In this document: positions 45,558-54,557 of the stretch, piece by piece
Numbering within the stretch: the stretch's first letter is position 1
Layout: the number at the start of each line of letters is the position of its first letter
From: Arthrobacter gandavensis
GTDB taxonomy: Bacteria; Actinomycetota; Actinomycetes; Actinomycetales; Micrococcaceae
Assembly: GCF_015355785.1 (NCBI RefSeq)
Contig: NZ_JADKYW010000005.1
Coordinates: 458,226-522,225, forward strand
Reading direction: 5' to 3'
DNA: 64,000 bases
The notes under the pieces: generated by a model
The model's input: only the letters and a program-made list of their open reading frames with translations
What the model was told of the DNA's origin: nothing
The model's database searches: none
Translations under genes and position numbers: made by a program

Positions 45558-47294
45558 ATGGCTGCGGCCGCGTTATCGGTTCTTGGCACCATCATCTTTT
45601 GCGCCGCCATCGTGGCCTTCGTGGTGTTTACCGTGCGGCCCAGGCCCGGAACCGATCCGCGGACCGTGACGGAGGCGGCCCAAAAGTACGCCCGCCGCAT
45701 CGGCCTGGTTGCCCTGGGTACCGCGCTGTGGCTCCCGGGGGTGCTCCAGCCAGTGCTCCGGGAGACCGGCGGCGAGCTCTGGTGGAACGGACACTATGCC
45801 TTTGCCTCCGCCGCAGTGCAGCTGGGAGCTCCCACGGTGTTCGCCCTGGCTGTGCTGGTAACCGGTGAACTGACCTGGCCCCGTCCGCGCGGAACGGTGC
45901 GCACTGCCCGTTTGGAGCGCCGCGGAGTCCTCATCCTGATCCCCCGCTACATGAGCGCGGTGGCCGGCACCCTCCTGGCCTACAACCTGCTCATCCTGGC
46001 GACGACGCTGGCCCATGACCCCGGATCCGCTTCCGCACGGCATCTCCTCGCGGGCTGGGCGCCCTGGCTGCTGCTCACCGTGGCCGCGGTCGCCGGTGCC
46101 CTCAAACTTATCTCCGTGCGGCCGGCAGTACCGGGCACGGCTCCGGAGGCGGACGCCGCACTCCGCCTGGCCTCAGCCCACCGGGTTCTGCGCACAGCGG
46201 CCGGGATCATGATTCTGCTGGCCTGGTCCGGCGGCGTCTTCCTCTCCAACTATCCCAATCCGCCCGGACTCAGCGCTGGGGGTGAAGCACTGCGGTATGT
46301 ATCCCTCTGGATCACCTTCGGCAGCATCCTGGCCCTTCTGGTCCGCGCACCCCGGGTTCCCCTGCCGGAACCGTCCGGTGCCGGCGGCCCCGCCCCCGCA
46401 CCGTCACCTCTGGCGGTAAAGTCCGTAGCCACCAGCCTGCGCCTGACAATTGCCGGGCCGGCAGCGGCGGGTCTCCTCGGCATCACCGTCTTCGCCCTGG
46501 CGATGGAGCACCGGATTGCCGCAGTCCTCGCATTGGCAGCCGCGGCGGTAACCTTCACGGCGCTGTGCGCCGCGACGGAATACACCCACAGCCGCCGCAT
46601 CCGCAGGACTCTGCCCGCTGCGGAACCGATGGAGACGGACACGGCGGACTTCCTCCGGGCACCCCGCTGGCTGATGTGGACCGGGACGGCAGGGGCAGCG
46701 CTGACCCTCGGCGTCCTCCTGGCCGCAGCCTTGCTAGGCCCCTCCGTTGACCGCGCTGCGTGGCATTATGCCCAGGACGTCGCCGGCCAGCCAGGCCACC
46801 CCGGCCCGGGCCCCGGCCCTGGGCCCGCCCCGGAGCCCGGGCCGGCTATTGTCCCTGAGCCATTCTTCGACTGGCGCTTCGCCCTGACCGCCGCCCTGCT
46901 GGTCCTGCTCCTGCCCCTGCTAACCGATCTCGCGTCCCGCAAGGTGCTCTCCCGCGCCGCTCTGCCTGCAGACCGGAACGTGGACCTCCGCCTCCGCAGA
47001 GTAGCCCTGTTCCGGCTCGCCCGGACAAGCACCGCCACCTGCCTCGCCGCAGCGGGCCTGGTCTTTTGGGACTTGTCCTCGGACAACCGCTGGGCCAGGA
47101 CCTACAACGGGGACATCGACCTTGAACCGCCTCTGGACTGGCTCACTCCGCTCATCCAGCAGACCAATACGGTGTCCACGCTCCTGCTGCTCGCTGCGAT
47201 CGTCGTTGCGTGGCGCCAGTTTGGCCCGTCCCACTTCCCGGATGATCCCCGCTACGCCGAGCAGGCAGACCTCCCTCCGGTGCAGCGGACATGA
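45558..47294 (+). CDS. Multi-pass membrane protein of unknown function
   Basis: 578 residues with roughly 10-12 hydrophobic helices arranged in blocks, separated by short charged loops and a Pro/Gly repeat (about residues 412-433, GHPGPGPGPGPAPEPGP). No transporter, enzyme or ATPase motif is recognised. GGAGG 5 bases upstream supports the ATG at 45558. The stop overlaps the start of a YtrA-type GntR regulator by 4 bp, so the two are coupled. In other Gram-positives such regulators control neighbouring membrane transport genes. Confidence 0.75.
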   Translation: MAAAALSVLGTIIFCAAIVAFVVFTVRPRPGTDPRTVTEAAQKYARRIGLVALGTALWLPGVLQPVLRETGGELWWNGHYAFASAAVQLGAPTVFALAVLVTGELTWPRPRGTVRTARLERRGVLILIPRYMSAVAGTLLAYNLLILATTLAHDPGSASARHLLAGWAPWLLLTVAAVAGALKLISVRPAVPGTAPEADAALRLASAHRVLRTAAGIMILLAWSGGVFLSNYPNPPGLSAGGEALRYVSLWITFGSILALLVRAPRVPLPEPSGAGGPAPAPSPLAVKSVATSLRLTIAGPAAAGLLGITVFALAMEHRIAAVLALAAAAVTFTALCAATEYTHSRRIRRTLPAAEPMETDTADFLRAPRWLMWTGTAGAALTLGVLLAAALLGPSVDRAAWHYAQDVAGQPGHPGPGPGPGPAPEPGPAIVPEPFFDWRFALTAALLVLLLPLLTDLASRKVLSRAALPADRNVDLRLRRVALFRLARTSTATCLAAAGLVFWDLSSDNRWARTYNGDIDLEPPLDWLTPLIQQTNTVSTLLLLAAIVVAWRQFGPSHFPDDPRYAEQADLPPVQRT

Positions 47295-47692
47295 GCGCCC
47301 AGATCCGCGTGGATCTGGCTTCACCCGTGCCTCCATACGAACAGATCCGGTCACAGGTCAGCGCACTGGCCGCCGCAGGAGTCCTGGCACCGGGGAACAG
47401 GCTGCCCACCATCCGCATGCTGGCCGCCGACCTCGGCGTGGCCCCGGGGACCGTCGCCCGGGCCTACAAGGAACTCGAAACTGAGGGAACCGTCACAGCT
47501 TTGCGCCGCCGGGGCACCGTCATCGCGCCGCGTGCTGCCCCGCCTGCCGGCGAACCGGGCGCCCTTCCCGCCGAGGTGAGCGCCGCCGTCGGGCAGCTTG
47601 CGGACAGAGCACGCAGGCACGGGGTTCCCGACGCCGTTGTGCTCAGCGCTCTGGCCTCCGCCCTGTCCCGCGACACTAGACTGGAGCCGTGA
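47291..47692 (+). CDS. GntR-family regulator, YtrA type
   Basis: 133 residues: an N-terminal GntR winged helix ([55 protein letters not shown]) and a short C-terminal helical region, the size of the YtrA subfamily, which has no large effector domain. It overlaps the membrane-protein gene upstream by 4 bp and thyA downstream by 4 bp, so all three may be on one message. It probably controls the membrane protein. Confidence 0.88.
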   Translation: MSAQIRVDLASPVPPYEQIRSQVSALAAAGVLAPGNRLPTIRMLAADLGVAPGTVARAYKELETEGTVTALRRRGTVIAPRAAPPAGEPGALPAEVSAAVGQLADRARRHGVPDAVVLSALASALSRDTRLEP

Positions 47693-48495
47693 CCACGATT
47701 CCCACACCGTACGAAGACCTGCTCCGCGACATCCTGGCGCACGGCACCGCGAAATCCGACCGCACCGGCACCGGCACGCGCAGTGTCTTTGGCCGCCAGA
47801 TGCGCTTCGACCTCAGCGAGTCCTTCCCGCTGATCACCACCAAGCGCGTGCACTTCAAATCCGTTGCCCTGGAGCTGCTGTGGTTCCTGCGCGGAGACTC
47901 GAACGTCCGCTGGCTGCAGGAACGCGGCGTCACCATCTGGGATGAATGGGCGGACGACGACGGCGAGCTGGGGCCGGTCTACGGCGTCCAGTGGCGCTCC
48001 TGGCCCACGCCGGACGGAGACCGGATCGACCAGATCGCCAAGCTGATCGACGGACTGAAGACCAACCCTGATTCACGCAGGCACATAGTCACAGCCTGGA
48101 ACCCGGCAGAGGTGGACAACATGGCACTGCCGCCGTGCCACGCCATGTTCCAGTTCTACGTCGCGGACGGCAGACTTTCCTGCCAGCTGTACCAGCGCTC
48201 GGCGGACACCTTCCTGGGCGTGCCGTTCAACATCGCCTCCTACGCTCTGCTCACCCTGATGGTGGCGCAGCAGGTGGGCCTGGAGCCGGGCGAATTCGTC
48301 TGGACCGGCGGCGACGTGCACATCTACGACAATCACCTGAACCAGGTCACGGAACAGCTGTCCCGCTCTCCGTTCCCGTATCCTAAACTGCGGCTGCGGC
48401 GGAAGCCGGCCAGCATCTTCGACTATGAACTTGATGACTTCGAGGTCCTGGACTACCAGCACCACCCCGGCATCAAGGCACCTATCGCCGTGTGA
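47689..48495 (+). CDS. thyA: Thymidylate synthase ThyA
   Basis: Methylates dUMP to dTMP using methylene-tetrahydrofolate; 268 residues. The catalytic cysteine is C150 in [29 protein letters not shown] and DVHIYDNH are also conserved. N-terminus [30 protein letters not shown] binds phosphate. The start is GTG, overlapping the GntR stop by 4 bp. folA follows 12 bp later, the usual thyA-folA pair that regenerates the folate cofactor. Confidence 0.97.
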   Translation: MTTIPTPYEDLLRDILAHGTAKSDRTGTGTRSVFGRQMRFDLSESFPLITTKRVHFKSVALELLWFLRGDSNVRWLQERGVTIWDEWADDDGELGPVYGVQWRSWPTPDGDRIDQIAKLIDGLKTNPDSRRHIVTAWNPAEVDNMALPPCHAMFQFYVADGRLSCQLYQRSADTFLGVPFNIASYALLTLMVAQQVGLEPGEFVWTGGDVHIYDNHLNQVTEQLSRSPFPYPKLRLRRKPASIFDYELDDFEVLDYQHHPGIKAPIAV

Positions 48496-48507
48496 AAGGG
48501 CACCGTC

Positions 48508-49170
48508 TTGACTGAATCGAACAGGTTCGCGGATTCAACCCGCTATTACCCCGTCGGCCGGGCCGGTGAAGAGGGGCTGGAACTCGACGACGCCCTGGCC
48601 GCCCGGGGCTACGGGAACACCGGGGTGCCACTCGTCGGCATGATCTGGGCGCAGACCGCCGACGGCGTGATCGGCAAGGACGGCGGGATGCCGTGGCACC
48701 TGCCCGAAGACCTTGCCCATTTCAAGGCGAGCACCCTGGGCCACCCCGTCATCATGGGCAGGCGGACCTGGGAATCCTTCCCGGAGGCGTTCCGGCCGCT
48801 GCCCGGACGAAAGAACATCGTCATCTCCTCCCGCGAGGAACTGGCCGCCGAGCTCGAGCCGGCCGGCGCCGTCGTCGTGCCCTCCCTGGAAGCTGCGCTG
48901 GAAGCCGCCGAGGGCAGTGAGGGCGGCAGCCGGATCTGGATTGTCGGTGGATCCCAGGTTTACGCCGCGGCCGAGCCCCTGGCCGATGTTGCGGTTGTCA
49001 CGGTGATCAACACGGAGACCGACGGCGACAGCTATGCCCCACATCTGGGGGCGGACTGGACATTCAGCGGGGTCAGCCCGGCGCAGGACTGGTACACATC
49101 CGCCAACGGCCTGCAGTACCGCTTCGCGCTGTGGACCCGGAACCGGAACGTAACCGAGCAGGACGGCTGA
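48508..49170 (+). CDS. folA: Dihydrofolate reductase with N-terminal extension
   Basis: Reduces dihydrofolate made by ThyA. The product is 220 residues from a TTG with AAAGGG 7 bases upstream. The DHFR fold begins at about residue 42 (VGMIWAQTADGVIGKDGGMPWHLPEDLAHF), followed by MGRRTWESFP and WIVGGSQVYA. The 41 residues before this have no recognised domain and make the protein longer than the usual ~160-170. An ATG at residue 45 is too late for the first strand, so the extension seems real. Confidence 0.93.
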   Translation: MTESNRFADSTRYYPVGRAGEEGLELDDALAARGYGNTGVPLVGMIWAQTADGVIGKDGGMPWHLPEDLAHFKASTLGHPVIMGRRTWESFPEAFRPLPGRKNIVISSREELAAELEPAGAVVVPSLEAALEAAEGSEGGSRIWIVGGSQVYAAAEPLADVAVVTVINTETDGDSYAPHLGADWTFSGVSPAQDWYTSANGLQYRFALWTRNRNVTEQDG

Positions 49171-49194
49171 GACAGGCTGCCCTAGACTGAAGGC

Positions 49195-50337
49195 ATGACT
49201 TCAGCAGCTTCTTCTGTTCCCACCGCGGGCTTCGTCGGCTGGCGGGGCATGGTCGGTTCCGTCCTGATGCAGCGCATGCAGGACGAAGGCGATTTCAGCC
49301 TGATCAACCCCGTCTTCTTCTCCACCTCCAACGCGGGCGGCGCAGCGCCGTCTTTTGCTGAAGGTGCCGGTGCCCTGCAGGACGCCTACGACATCGAGAC
49401 GCTGGCCAAGCTGCCGATTATCGTCACCACCCAGGGCGGCGACTACACCTCCGAGGTCTATCCCAAACTGCGCGACGCCGGCTGGGACGGCCTGTGGATC
49501 GACGCCGCGTCGACGCTGCGCATGGATGACAGCGCGATCATCGTGCTGGACCCGGTCAACCGGGATGTCATCGACGCCGGCCTGGACCGCGGCGTGAAGA
49601 ATTTTGTGGGCGGCAACTGCACCGTGTCCTGCATGCTCATGGGCCTGGGCGGACTGTTCCGCAACGGCCTCGTGGAGTGGGGCACGTCCATGACCTACCA
49701 GGCGGCCTCCGGCGGCGGTGCGCGCCATATGCGTGAACTGCTGCAACAGTTCGGTTCGCTGAACTCTGCCGTGGCAGCCAACCTGGCGGATCCGGCGTCG
49801 GCCATCCTGGAAATCGACCGTGCCGTGCTGGCCCAGCAGAAGGATCCGTCCATGGATTCCTCCCAGTTCGGGGTTCCGCTGGCCGGGTCCGTCATTCCGT
49901 GGATCGACGCGGACCTGGGCAACGGCCAGTCCAAGGAAGAGTGGAAGGGCGGCGCGGAGACCAACAAGATCCTCGGCCTCGGCTCCGATTCCGGACGGAT
50001 TCCCTTCGACGGTCTCTGCGTCCGCATCGGTGCCATGCGCTCGCACTCCCAGGCGCTGACCCTGAAGCTCACCGAGGACCTGTCCGTCGCCGAAATCGAG
50101 CGGATCATCGACGCGGACAACCAGTGGGCCAAGGTGGTTCCAAACACCAAGGAAGCCACCATGGAACACCTGACCCCCGTTGCCGTGACCGGCACGCTGG
50201 ACATCCCTGTGGGCCGCATCCGCAAGCTTGAAATGGGCCCGGAGTACATCAGCGCCTTCACCATCGGTGACCAGCTGCTCTGGGGCGCCGCGGAGCCGCT
50301 GCGCCGGATGCTGCGCATCGCGACCGGCAACCTCTAG
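49195..50337 (+). CDS. asd: Aspartate-semialdehyde dehydrogenase, E. coli type
   Basis: NADPH-dependent reduction of aspartyl phosphate to the semialdehyde for lysine, methionine, threonine and diaminopimelate synthesis. The product is 380 residues. [18 protein letters not shown] and [15 protein letters not shown] match the long proteobacterial-type Asd. The catalytic cysteine is C142 in [17 protein letters not shown]. Many actinobacteria have the shorter Gram-positive type next to lysC, which is not seen here. A strong terminator follows. Confidence 0.95.
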   Translation: MTSAASSVPTAGFVGWRGMVGSVLMQRMQDEGDFSLINPVFFSTSNAGGAAPSFAEGAGALQDAYDIETLAKLPIIVTTQGGDYTSEVYPKLRDAGWDGLWIDAASTLRMDDSAIIVLDPVNRDVIDAGLDRGVKNFVGGNCTVSCMLMGLGGLFRNGLVEWGTSMTYQAASGGGARHMRELLQQFGSLNSAVAANLADPASAILEIDRAVLAQQKDPSMDSSQFGVPLAGSVIPWIDADLGNGQSKEEWKGGAETNKILGLGSDSGRIPFDGLCVRIGAMRSHSQALTLKLTEDLSVAEIERIIDADNQWAKVVPNTKEATMEHLTPVAVTGTLDIPVGRIRKLEMGPEYISAFTIGDQLLWGAAEPLRRMLRIATGNL

Positions 50338-50350
50338 CCCGAAACACACC

Positions 50351-50390
50351 ATAGAACCGCCCGTTTGGAGATCCAAACGGGCGGTTCTAT
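50351..50390. terminator. Terminator after asd
   Basis: An 18-bp perfect stem (50351-50368 and 50373-50390) beginning ATAGAACCGCCCG, loop AGAT. It lies 13 bp after the asd stop. It is convergent with the MFS gene and probably serves both. Its core is nearly the same as the terminator at 52252-52287. Confidence 0.9.
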
Positions 50391-50428
50391 CTGGTCCGGG
50401 CTCATCCGCGGATGCCTGAGCCGGCGCA

Positions 50429-51670
50429 CTAATCCGCGCCGACGGCGGCCGTCTCCTCAGGGACCGCGTGGGGGTCCGGATCGCCCGCCCCGCTGCGCAG
50501 GAGCAGCAGTCCTGCGGCAGCGGCACAGCAGATGGCACCCACCCAGAACGGCGCACGCATACCGAGCCACTGAGCAATGTGGCCCACCAGGATCGCCGAG
50601 ACTGCTCCGCCAAACCAGCGAAGGAAGTTATAGCCGGCGCTGTTCACCGCACGCGGCCCCGTGCCGGAGCTCATTGCCGTGCCGGTGAAGAGGGTGTTCA
50701 GGATGCCGGAGAAGATGCCGGAGACAATGATGCCTGCCACCACTACCGTCTTGTTCCCGGCGGCCATGCCCAGCAGCACCAGCGCGTAGATCAGCACGGT
50801 GGCTACCGCTCCCCCGCGCTCGCCGAACCAGCGTGCCACTTTCGGTGCCAGCAGCACGGAAGAAACCGCCACGCACAGGCCCCAGCCGAAGAAGACGAAA
50901 CCGACGTAGAAGGCGCCTTCCTCCAGGACGAACGGTGACCAGGCGATGATCGAGAAGAACGCCGCCGTGTAGAACGCCGATCCGAGGGAAGTCAGCAGGA
51001 GGTTCCGGTTGCGCAGCGCCAGGATGGGATCGATGAGCCGAATCTTCTGCCGCGCAGATTTGTCCTTGTCCCTGGCCAGCATTGCCGTGCAGAGGATGAC
51101 GCCGATGGCCATCAGCACTGCGGTGCCGGCAAACGGCCCGCGCCACGAGATGGCGCCCAGCACGGCGCCCAGCAGCGGCCCGACGGCGAGCCCCACGCCC
51201 AGCGCTGCCTCATACAGCAGAATCGCCCCGGCCTGCCCGCCCGCAGCGGCTCCAACGATGACGGAGAGCGCCGTCGCGATGAAGAACGCATTTCCCAGCC
51301 CCCAGACGGCACGCAGCCACACGAGCGTCTCGATGCTGTTCGCCAGTGAACATGCGCCAGCCGCCAGGACAATAAGTACCAGTCCGGCAACCAGGGTGCG
51401 TTTGGGGCCAAAGCGGTAGGACATCACTCCGGTCAGCAGCATGGCCAGAACCTGGACGCCCAGGTAGGAACCGAAAAGCAGGGTGGTCTCCGTGGGGGAA
51501 GCACCGAGCTCCTCGGTGATGGTGTTCAGGATCGGGTCTACCAGGCCGATGCCCATAAACGCGATCACAGCGGCGAACGCCGTGACCCACACAGTTTTTG
51601 GCTGACCGTGCAACGCGTCCGCGAGCCGTGGATGTGCGGAAGCTTCCCGCACGGCTGCAGCTTTACTCAT
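50429..51670 (-). CDS. MFS transporter
   Basis: 413 residues with 12 predicted membrane helices. The family motif after helix 2 is YRFGPKRTLVAGLVLIVLAAG. DHA1-type features include VDPILNTITEELGASPTETTLLFGSYLGVQ at the N-terminus, consistent with drug efflux. A MarR gene 29 bp upstream on the same strand probably represses it. AAAGG precedes the ATG. Substrate unknown. Confidence 0.9.
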   Translation of the reverse strand: MSKAAAVREASAHPRLADALHGQPKTVWVTAFAAVIAFMGIGLVDPILNTITEELGASPTETTLLFGSYLGVQVLAMLLTGVMSYRFGPKRTLVAGLVLIVLAAGACSLANSIETLVWLRAVWGLGNAFFIATALSVIVGAAAGGQAGAILLYEAALGVGLAVGPLLGAVLGAISWRGPFAGTAVLMAIGVILCTAMLARDKDKSARQKIRLIDPILALRNRNLLLTSLGSAFYTAAFFSIIAWSPFVLEEGAFYVGFVFFGWGLCVAVSSVLLAPKVARWFGERGGAVATVLIYALVLLGMAAGNKTVVVAGIIVSGIFSGILNTLFTGTAMSSGTGPRAVNSAGYNFLRWFGGAVSAILVGHIAQWLGMRAPFWVGAICCAAAAGLLLLRSGAGDPDPHAVPEETAAVGAD

Positions 51671-51699
51671 GTCTGTGGTGCCTTTCGAAAAGAGGTCCT

Positions 51700-52182
51700 T
51701 TAGTTGTCCGCGGAGGGACGGGGGCCTGGAGGGACCGGGTCCGGCGTCTCCGGCCCCAGGGACAGAAGCCGCACTATTGCCGGGACGGCGTCCTGCAGAA
51801 GCCTGCGGTCCTGCTCGGGAAGACGCTCGAGCAGGAGGGCGAACGAGTGGTTTCGGCGGTCCACGAGCTCCTCCACCTGGCTGCGGCCCTTCGCGGTGAG
51901 GTCGATGACGACGGCGCGCCGGTCGGCTGGATCCGCCCGGCGTTCCACCAGGCCCAGCCTGACCAGCCCGTTGACCACGGACGTGGCCGAGGGCAGCTGG
52001 ACGCCTTCCAACGCAGCGAGTTCACTCATCCGGAGCGGTCCGCGGTCTACCAGCGTGCTCATGACCGAGGACTGGGATGTGGTCAGGTCCCAGCCCGGGA
52101 TGCGGCGGCGGCTCAGATGGTAGAGCCGGGGCAGCGTGGGGCGCAGTTCGCGGGACAGCCGAAGGGACTCGTCGAAACTCAT
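51700..52182 (-). CDS. MarR-family regulator
   Basis: 160 residues. The MarR winged helix reads LTTSQSSVMSTLVDRGPLRMSELAALEGVQLPSATSVVNGLVRLGLVERRADPADRRAVVIDLT. It is transcribed with the MFS gene, and a repeat-rich AT segment immediately upstream (52193-52216) looks like its operator. The likely role is ligand-relieved repression of the efflux pump. Confidence 0.92.
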   Translation of the reverse strand: MSFDESLRLSRELRPTLPRLYHLSRRRIPGWDLTTSQSSVMSTLVDRGPLRMSELAALEGVQLPSATSVVNGLVRLGLVERRADPADRRAVVIDLTAKGRSQVEELVDRRNHSFALLLERLPEQDRRLLQDAVPAIVRLLSLGPETPDPVPPGPRPSADN

Positions 52183-52192
52183 AGTTAAAGAT

Positions 52193-52216
52193 TCTAAGTA
52201 TTAGAGGCTCTAAGTA
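52193..52216 (-). promoter_or_regulatory. Putative MarR operator
   Basis: TCTAAGTATTAGA (52193-52205) is an inverted repeat with 5-bp arms. TCTAAGTA recurs at 52209-52216, offset by 16 bp. It sits 11 bp before the MarR ATG in the only AT-rich part of the area. MarR proteins typically bind 13-16 bp palindromes overlapping their own promoter. Confidence 0.6.
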
Positions 52217-52251
52217 CAATCGCGGCAATCCGGAGGACAGCCCGGAACAAC

Positions 52252-52287
52252 GAAACCGCCCGTTCGGATGTCCGAACGGGCGGTTTC
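52252..52287. terminator. Terminator after murB
   Basis: A 17-bp perfect stem starting GAAACCGCCCGTTCGGA (52252-52268) with its complement at 52271-52287, very short loop, A/T runs at both ends. It ends the murB operon (minus strand). Confidence 0.9.
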
Positions 52288-52309
52288 TTCCCAGTCTCTG
52301 CGGGGGCGG

Positions 52310-53392
52310 CTACAGCGTGCAGTTGATCAGCAGCGGTTCCGGATGCAGCCGGATTCCAAAGCGCTGCTCGACGCCGTCCGCTACCGCGCGGGCCACGGCC
52401 AGCAGGTCTTCCGCAGAAGCGCTGCCGCGGTTCGTCACGGCCAGGGTGTGTTTGGCGGACAGCGATGCCCGCCCGCCGGCGATGCCCTCCCCGTCGGTGC
52501 CCGCCAGGCCGAAACCCTTGCCGAAACCGGCATGTTCAATCAACCAGGCAGCACTGAGCTTGACCTTTCCCGGTTCCGCAACAGGGTAGCGCGGCGCTTC
52601 CGCCGGCAGCCGGTCAGCATCCGGTGCGTGCAGGATGGGATTCGTGAAGAAGGACCCGGTGCTGTAGGTGTCCGGATCCGACGAGTCGAGGACCATGCCT
52701 TTGCCGGCACGCAGCCGCAGGACTTCCCGGCGTACATCGGCGGTGTCCGCGCTCTCGCCCACTTCAACGTTCAGCGCGCGGGCAAGCTCGGCGTAGCGCA
52801 CGGGAGCGCTGGCGGTTGTCTTGGTCACGGCGAATTCAACGCTGAGGACGACGTACCGCGGAGAACCGTTCACCGTGGTGCGCTTGAGCAGCGAATCCCG
52901 GTAACCGAACTCCAGGTCCGGAGCGCCGAAGCGGCGCCGCGCGCGTTCCCTGCGGTCCCAGGTGAGCACCGAGACAATACTGTGCGAAACATCCGAACCG
53001 TAGGCGCCCACGTTTTGCACCGGCGTCGCGCCCGTCAGTCCGGGAATTCCGGAGAGTGCTTCAAGGCCGGAATAGCCTTCGGCCACGGTCGTTGCCACCA
53101 GGTCATCCCATGGGTGGCCCGCCTGCACGTCTACGACGGCCGTACCGCCGTCGCCTTCCCTGAATTCGATGCCGCGGTTGCCGACGTGCACCACTGCGCC
53201 GTCGAAGCCGGCGTCGGAAATGAGCAGGTTTGAACCGCCGCCCACGATCAGCAGGGACTCCGATGCCTCGTCTGCTGCACGAACCATTGAGATGAGTTCA
53301 TCGGGTGTTTCCGCATTCAGGTAGCGGTAGGCCGGCCCGCCCACACGGGAGGTCGTCAGGGATGCAAGCTGCATCGAGGTCAGAGCACTCAC
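52310..53392 (-). CDS. murB: UDP-N-acetylmuramate dehydrogenase
   Basis: FAD-dependent reduction of UDP-GlcNAc-enolpyruvate in peptidoglycan precursor synthesis; 360 residues. FAD-binding segment LLIVGGGSNLLISDAGFDGAVVHV, then GIPGLTGATPVQNVGAYGSDVSHS. The catalytic serine is in DTYSTGSFFTNPIL near residue 238. The GTG start overlaps the upstream MaoC gene by 4 bp. Coupling of murB with MaoC hydratases is discussed as a finding. Confidence 0.96.
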   Translation of the reverse strand: MSALTSMQLASLTTSRVGGPAYRYLNAETPDELISMVRAADEASESLLIVGGGSNLLISDAGFDGAVVHVGNRGIEFREGDGGTAVVDVQAGHPWDDLVATTVAEGYSGLEALSGIPGLTGATPVQNVGAYGSDVSHSIVSVLTWDRRERARRRFGAPDLEFGYRDSLLKRTTVNGSPRYVVLSVEFAVTKTTASAPVRYAELARALNVEVGESADTADVRREVLRLRAGKGMVLDSSDPDTYSTGSFFTNPILHAPDADRLPAEAPRYPVAEPGKVKLSAAWLIEHAGFGKGFGLAGTDGEGIAGGRASLSAKHTLAVTNRGSASAEDLLAVARAVADGVEQRFGIRLHPEPLLINCTL

Positions 53393-53820
53393 CAGACCCG
53401 TACAACCGCCTGCGCCTTGACCAGCACTTTTTGGCCGTTGAAGGCAACTGTCAGGTCGATCCGTGCCGTTGAGTTGTCAGCGTCTACCGCACCGACGGTA
53501 CCGGTGACGTCGACGACGGCGCCCGGGGCACCGGCAACGTCTTCAACGGTGACGGGACGGGTGAAACGGGTCTGGTAATCCAGGACAGCTCCCGGATCGC
53601 CGATCCAGTCGGTTACCAGCTGCACGGCCGCACCCATGGTGAACATGCCGTGCGCGATGACTCCGGGCAGGTCCACGGAACGCGCAAACCGTTCGTTCCA
53701 GTGGATCGGATTGAAGTCTCCCGAGGCACCGGCGTAACGGACCAGGTCCGCGCGGCTGATTTCAAGGGTGGTCCGGCCGATTTCCTGTCCGGCCTCCAGT
53801 TCGCTGAGTGCAATGGACAT
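53389..53820 (-). CDS. MaoC-like hydratase, HadB type
   Basis: 143-residue hot-dog-fold protein. The hydratase motif YAGASGDFNPIHWNERFARSVDLPGVIAHGMFTMGAAV contains the catalytic Asp and His of (R)-specific enoyl hydratases. In mycobacteria HadB pairs with HadA to dehydrate 3-hydroxyacyl-ACP in FAS-II. It is adjacent (2 bp) to a HadA-like gene, suggesting a heterodimer. Substrate in this organism, which is not expected to make mycolic acids, is unknown. Confidence 0.88.
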   Translation of the reverse strand: MSIALSELEAGQEIGRTTLEISRADLVRYAGASGDFNPIHWNERFARSVDLPGVIAHGMFTMGAAVQLVTDWIGDPGAVLDYQTRFTRPVTVEDVAGAPGAVVDVTGTVGAVDADNSTARIDLTVAFNGQKVLVKAQAVVRVW

Positions 53821-53822
53821 GG

Positions 53823-54272
53823 CTACTGGCCCTCTCCCCGGACGAGGATGGATGAGAGTGTGGTGGCGACCTTCTCGCCGTCCACTGTGGAGATTTCCGC
53901 GCGTGTGGTGATCAGGGCGCCGTCGCCCATTGCCCGCACGTTGTCCACGTGCAGTTCGGCCAGCAGCTCATCCCCCGCAACGATCGGACGGTGGTGGGTG
54001 AAGCGCTGGTCGGCATGGACCACCCGGGAAAAGTCGATTCCGGCTTCAGGATCGCGGATCAGCTGCGCGTCGGCCAGCTGGGCCACGATGATGGCGAAGG
54101 TGGGCGGGGCTACCAGGTCTGCGTATCCAAGCTCCTGCGCTGCAGCGACGTCGAAGTGGGCCGGGCTGGTCGCCTTCACCGCCCGGGCGAACTCCCGGAT
54201 CTTCTCGCGTCCCACCTGGTAGGACTCTCCGGCCGGATAGCTCCGGCCGGCCAGCTCGGGGTTGATGCTCAT
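53823..54272 (-). CDS. MaoC-like hydratase N-terminal domain protein, HadA type
   Basis: 149 residues with the FAS1-DH region fold: SYQVGREKIREFARAVKATSPAHFDVAAAQELGYADLVAPPTFAI, and VHADQRFTHHRPIVAGDELLAELHVD. It lacks the catalytic histidine pair of HadB, as in HadA stabilising subunits. The ATG overlaps the stop of the upstream small membrane protein gene by 4 bp. Confidence 0.88.
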   Translation of the reverse strand: MSINPELAGRSYPAGESYQVGREKIREFARAVKATSPAHFDVAAAQELGYADLVAPPTFAIIVAQLADAQLIRDPEAGIDFSRVVHADQRFTHHRPIVAGDELLAELHVDNVRAMGDGALITTRAEISTVDGEKVATTLSSILVRGEGQ

Positions 54273-54499
54273 TTGTTTCCCTTCATCCGGCGGCGGGCGT
54301 CGCGGGCTCGCACCACCATACCGCTCAGGTGCATGCTCATGCCCACCACAATGACCGGCAGGGCGAGGTACATGATGATTTGCTGGTTGGTCACGGCGCC
54401 CAGGATGACCATGAGGATTCCTGCTCCGGTCACCGAGAGGGCGATGACCACGAGGCGGCGGTAGAGCGGCGAACCGGTTTCCCAGGGGGTGTTAAGCAT
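54269..54499 (-). CDS. Small two-helix membrane protein
   Basis: 76 residues from the ATG at 54499 (a GTG at 54532 is an in-frame alternative). Two hydrophobic helices (LVVIALSVTGAGILMVILGAV and IIMYLALPVIVVGMSMHLSGMVV) are followed by a highly basic tail (RARDARRRMKGNK). It is coupled to the HadA-like gene by a 4-bp overlap and heads the hadA-hadB-murB unit. Function unknown. Confidence 0.7.
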   Translation of the reverse strand: MLNTPWETGSPLYRRLVVIALSVTGAGILMVILGAVTNQQIIMYLALPVIVVGMSMHLSGMVVRARDARRRMKGNK

Positions 54500-54557
54500 G
54501 GCTTCAGAATACAGTCGCGGCGCCGCAGGCACCGAAACGGCGAAGCACGGCAGAGCG

